A stretch of DNA of 64,000 nt from Bradysia coprophila. Lineage: Eukaryota > Arthropoda > Insecta > Diptera > Sciaridae. Within the stretch, counting starts at the first letter, position 1, and each line of letters starts with the position of its first letter. This document shows positions 47,881 to 64,000 of the stretch, piece after piece. The notes under the pieces were generated by a model, which was not told the DNA's origin, did not search any database, and saw only the letters and a list, made by a program, of their open reading frames with translations. The stretch is from contig NC_050735.1 in assembly GCF_014529535.1 (NCBI RefSeq), forward strand, positions 10,241,739 to 10,305,738. Reading direction: 5' to 3'. A program made the position numbers and the translations under genes.

Positions 47881-48225
47881 TCTGTTCCGAGTCGCACACG
47901 TGTGCTAATAGTTAATAGACTCATCATTCGCATGCGGCGAATGGTCCAAAATGTCTATTGACTATTCGTACACGAGTGGCTGCAAACAGCAGCGGTCTTC
48001 AAATTAAATAAAAAGTTTGATAAAATCAAAATAAGCTTACATTTCAATCGATAATAGTAAAACAAATCAACAAATAACCACATCTACGAAGGCTACAAAT
48101 AAATCAGTCATGTGCGTTGTTGAACTTGGATATACAGGAAGGTGAAATCATATAACAAACGAACAAAATAAAATTGTAATAACAAAACAGGAATCAACGC
48201 TTTCTACTTCATCGTTTTTCGTTCA

Positions 48226-60384
<12,159 letters not shown>

Positions 60385-60399
60385 CTGTTGAACAAAATG

Positions 60400-63300
60400 A
60401 AATATCTCGTTGAATTATTAAATGAAATGAATTTGAAATTTTGTTCTAAATTACACATTGGTTATTATTCCGGTGCGAATGTGTGAACGAGACGGTGCGA
60501 TGTTATATTAAAACACTTTCAGAAAAGTGTAGTTCCATTAGTTGCACACAAAACTTATTGTTATTCGAAAACTTTAAGTTTCGTTTCATATTCCGTTTTA
60601 ACGGGATTGTTCACCCAGAAGTTAAATTCATTCCACAGACGTTAAACTCATTCCAACTCTTTTCATTAATAATTTCAATGGTCACGGTCTGCACAAATTC
60701 CATCCGTTTGGCATAAAGTATGCGAAGGAACGATACAGAAATCGTGGCCAACAACAGAAATAAACTTTCTATCGTCATTGCTGCAGGAATTTATGCTTTT
60801 CGAGTGAAAACGTACGGATGGAGGCAGAGACACAACGTTTATAATTGGAATAATGGACGGCCCTATTTTCAGCCACACCAATTAGATTCACTATCCGTGC
60901 CTGTGAATTTTGTCACTCAACAAGAATCGTCCGAAAGAAAGCTCTTACAAAAAATACTGAGTTTTTTCTGTGTATTTCACTGTGGCATCCACAACTCTAT
61001 CGAAGAGTCAACGTACTAGACCCGATGCTTGTTACAGGTCTAATAAAAATTCCTTCATGAATATTGCAGCACGATACCTGTTCCAACAAAACTATACACA
61101 AAATGAAACTTTTTTTATGTTATACTGGGGTGGTGGTTGTTCAAACAAGACAGAGTACAGACTTTCTGTTATATTTATGTACGTATACGGTACAATATCA
61201 CAATATCCGGCTTTTTTCAATTATTACCGTATGATTAAAGAGAAAGAAAAATATGAAAATAGAAGTAAGCTCTCCCAGTGTGTTCTACGACAAGATCAAT
61301 ATGTAATAATGGATGGCCTGTACGGATGAATTACAATTTGCTGATAACTTGTTAGGATAAAAATGCCGACGATATGTCAATATGTAATATGAACTGTTGC
61401 AAGTGATATAAATGGCATTGGTATTTTGTTACGCGATTAAAATGTTTAATAATAATTCCGTCAGGATTATAATAGATGATAAACCCGCTGAGGCACACAG
61501 TTTGAATGCGTTTTGGAACATTTTCTTATTTAATTCATTCATGGTAAGTGTTACGGTTCCTTTTCAACCTACTTTGTTTAGCTTTTACTGGAATACAATT
61601 AATAGTAAATGTTGCCAAATTGTATGCCCATCACATATGACTACTACCCAGGGCATACTTTTTGGAAACTAATTTCTTGAATTTCTTGAAATTTCTCGAA
61701 TTTTCTCGAATTTCTTAAAATTTCTCGAATTCGAGAAATTCGAGAAACTTCAAGAAACTCGAGAAATTAGTTTCTTGAAATTTCTTGAATTTCTCGAAGT
61801 TTCTCGAATTTCTTGAATTTTCTGGAATTTCTTGAAATTTCTCGAATTCGAGAATTTCAAGAAACTTTGAGAAATTCAAGAAATATTTCTCGAAATTTCT
61901 TGAATTTCTCGAAGTTTCTTGAATTTCTCAAAGTTGCTTGAATTTCTCGATTTTCTCTAAAAGTTTCTAAAAAGTAGGCCCTGCTACTACCTCCAAGTAC
62001 TGTTACCGTCACTTTTGTCGTTCTTCTGAATTATGCAATAAATTTTGGCTGATAAAATTCATGAATTTATTATCACGCTTCATTATCACTTTATTGACGC
62101 AATTAGTTGAAATTGTTTCCAAACGGCATTGGCATTTGTTTCTCGCCGTATAGTATAGTTATACGCTGAGGGAATGTTTAACATTCAGAATGTTTTATCT
62201 GTTTAAAAACGGTTTTATTAGCAATCTTGTCAATCGTACAGGACAAATTCACATAAATAAAATTTGTAATCTGTTTGTGATGTGATGTAATGTTGGCTGG
62301 GAACTACAGGATTCATCCGATTGAAGGTTTTTGAAGGTGCATTTTGTGATGAACGCACGGGTTGAAATGGAATTCGTATTTTGACGAAATAAGCAACCTC
62401 ACTCCTCAAATTCCATGGTCTTCGATATTTCTCTTTTTTGCAAATTCAAAATTTCTTTTTTACCAAAAAATGTCACGTTTCAACAGTTTTTCATTTGTTT
62501 ATCGATAAAGAACGACAAAAATAAGTCATGATCTTCGACCAACACTGTCTTGTTGAAAGAAATGAAGTGAAAGATATTGCCGTTTCTAAAAGGTTAATTT
62601 AAACACGCAGAAATCGTCATACTTTATATAATCCCTTCACGATTAATTGGGAAAATTCGTAGCATAGGTTTCTTACGCTTAGGCTTTCGTTCTGTTATCC
62701 AGATTAGTTGTGGAGGTGAGAGGCTCCTCACGAGGTCTTCTAATATTTGTATGATGTCACGAACTGGTACAAAGGGTCACAAGATCGAGTCGGCGATCAG
62801 AAACGATCCCCCAATCTAATTGCTATGAATTAGGTAAACAAAAAAAGGGAAATCGTCCTACAAGTCTGAACTTATATCAAACCTTTGCGCTTTGTAATGA
62901 AAATTATCATTGGATTCAATGGCTGCTGTGTAAAATTGTCGATGTGACTCCTACTTATTTGGGAAAAATTGATAGCCAAATCCCAAAATCCGAGAACTCA
63001 ATTCGGATCGATATGGCAACCACAAATTTAACAGTATTTATGAGGAGTTCTGAGGAAACACAGACTTTTCTTATGATATGACGAAGTTGGTGGACGTTGT
63101 AATGAAGCAACGACTTTTATTTATGCGACCAATTAGACTAATCATAATCAACCTACTGAAGTAGAAGCTGAAGTAGACTTAGCTGGGATTGTTAATCGCT
63201 CATCTATGTTATTATCACCCAAAGTCACCGGTTGGTTATCATGTGAGTCGGATGGTTTGATAAAAAAGGACAAAAACAATCCGAGTTCGTTCTCAGAAAA

Positions 63301-64000
63301 TTCGATCGTAAAATCCTCAGTTCGTCACGATTATACAGAATTTTCGAGAGAGAAAAAAAAATCCAATTTTTGAAGGTGAAGGTCTGGATGAATAAAAAAT
63401 CATACGCCAATCAATTGAAATTTGCACTGAATGAATGAATGTATCAATTCATTGAAATACTGTGTTCGCATTTTAATACATTTGATGGATTTTCATTTAC
63501 AAAAAAAAAGAGGAAAATAATTTCTATAACTTTTCCGAAGGTTACACTACCAGCTTGCGAAACATTTATCGGTATATATATATACCGAACGTATCATTAT
63601 ATATTCGAAATGCGAATATTGACAGTTATAATAACTTTTCTTCTCGTCCCATCAAGACACACGATATGGATTGGTAAATATTGGCATTTAGAGTGTTTGC
63701 TCTAGAATTCCATAGTGTTAGTATGTATGTTACACTAAAAATAATATTCAATGCCTTAATAGCTTTCATAATTCCCGATGAAAATGTTTATGTGTTGACT
63801 CAGCCAACTGAAGAATGGCTGAGGTACATTATATACATTGTGTACCCACGGTTTTCACGGGGTACAAGTGCCAGTCCCTGGAAATTATTTTACTTGTTAC
63901 CATCACGGTAACAGTCGAACATTTTTTGCGTCGCAACAACATCGATGCGATAGAGCTGGATGCTATTTTAGTTTGCTGAAATAAACCATTTCCCTATTTA
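60400..64000. other. No gene recognised
   Basis: The plus-strand frames at 60720-61329 and 63439-63911 resemble no family I know. norpA exons 1-3 should lie on the minus strand upstream of 60384, here or beyond the window, but I could not find them. Confidence 0.4.
61649..61983. mobile_element. hAT-like MITE, family B, copy 3
   Basis: Ends CAGGGCATACTTTTTGGAAA and, inverted, CAGGGCCTACTTTTTAGAAA. They are flanked by the perfect 8-bp duplication CTACTACC (61641-61648 and 61984-61991). The interior is made almost entirely of TTTCTTGAA / TTTCTCGAA words in both orientations. Confidence 0.85.

Larger units (their letters stand above)
38664..48225. other. Gene-poor interval
   Basis: Between mRpL33 and norpA I recognise no gene. 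Content is repeats and MITEs listed separately, T-rich runs (44440-44560, 46380-46400), and a repeat at 39545-39745 matching 30700-30850. Confidence 0.5.

Noticed and set aside
60720..61329. Two plus-strand frames of about 100-119 residues
   Set aside because: No recognisable motif, no splice context, and they lie upstream of norpA on the opposite strand.

Overview
Insect nuclear DNA, almost certainly from a fly (Diptera). The evidence is AT-rich, intron-containing genes with dipteran-type proteins: a NorpA phospholipase C, FucT6 (FUT8), JMJD5/KDM8, mRpL33, a DUF1091 secreted protein and a DM9 protein. Intergenic DNA is long and full of small transposons. A lower fly such as a fungus gnat is plausible, but I cannot settle the species from sequence alone.

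Layout. 0-5 kb: one possible minus-strand first exon and a CR1-like ORF1 remnant. 5.26-10.50 kb: a giant inverted-repeat element built from two different tandem arrays, interrupted by a 1.1-kb non-LTR-like insertion. 11.5-12.5 kb: a terminal-inverted-repeat (TIR) element with an 8-bp target-site duplication. 13.8-18.6 kb: FucT6 (+), four coding exons, with a 2.9-kb first intron full of MITE-like repeats. 18.7-22.8 kb: repeats, including a 147-bp tandem array and a second member of the 8-bp-TSD family. 22.9-24.6 kb: a ROX/NO66-like JmjC gene (-) that has lost all three iron ligands. 26.7-27.2 kb: a small coiled-coil gene (-). 29.5-30.0 kb: DM9 exons (-). 32.7-38.5 kb: mRpL33 (+), whose 5.5-kb intron holds JMJD5 (+) and a DUF1091 gene (-). 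38.5-48.2 kb: gene-poor DNA with palindromes and MITEs. 48.2-60.4 kb: norpA (-), twelve coding exons found, including two homologous 80-nt exons that look mutually exclusive; the first ~130 residues lie outside what I could find. 60.4-64 kb: no gene recognised.

The protein genes do not form one pathway: Golgi core fucosylation, 2OG-oxygenase chemistry (one active-looking and one apparently dead JmjC protein), mitochondrial translation, and phototransduction-type Gq/PLC signalling. The unifying feature is the repeat landscape. Several unrelated short elements share a design: real terminal repeats and target-site duplications around an interior made of a short word iterated in loose or palindromic order, with a different word in each copy.
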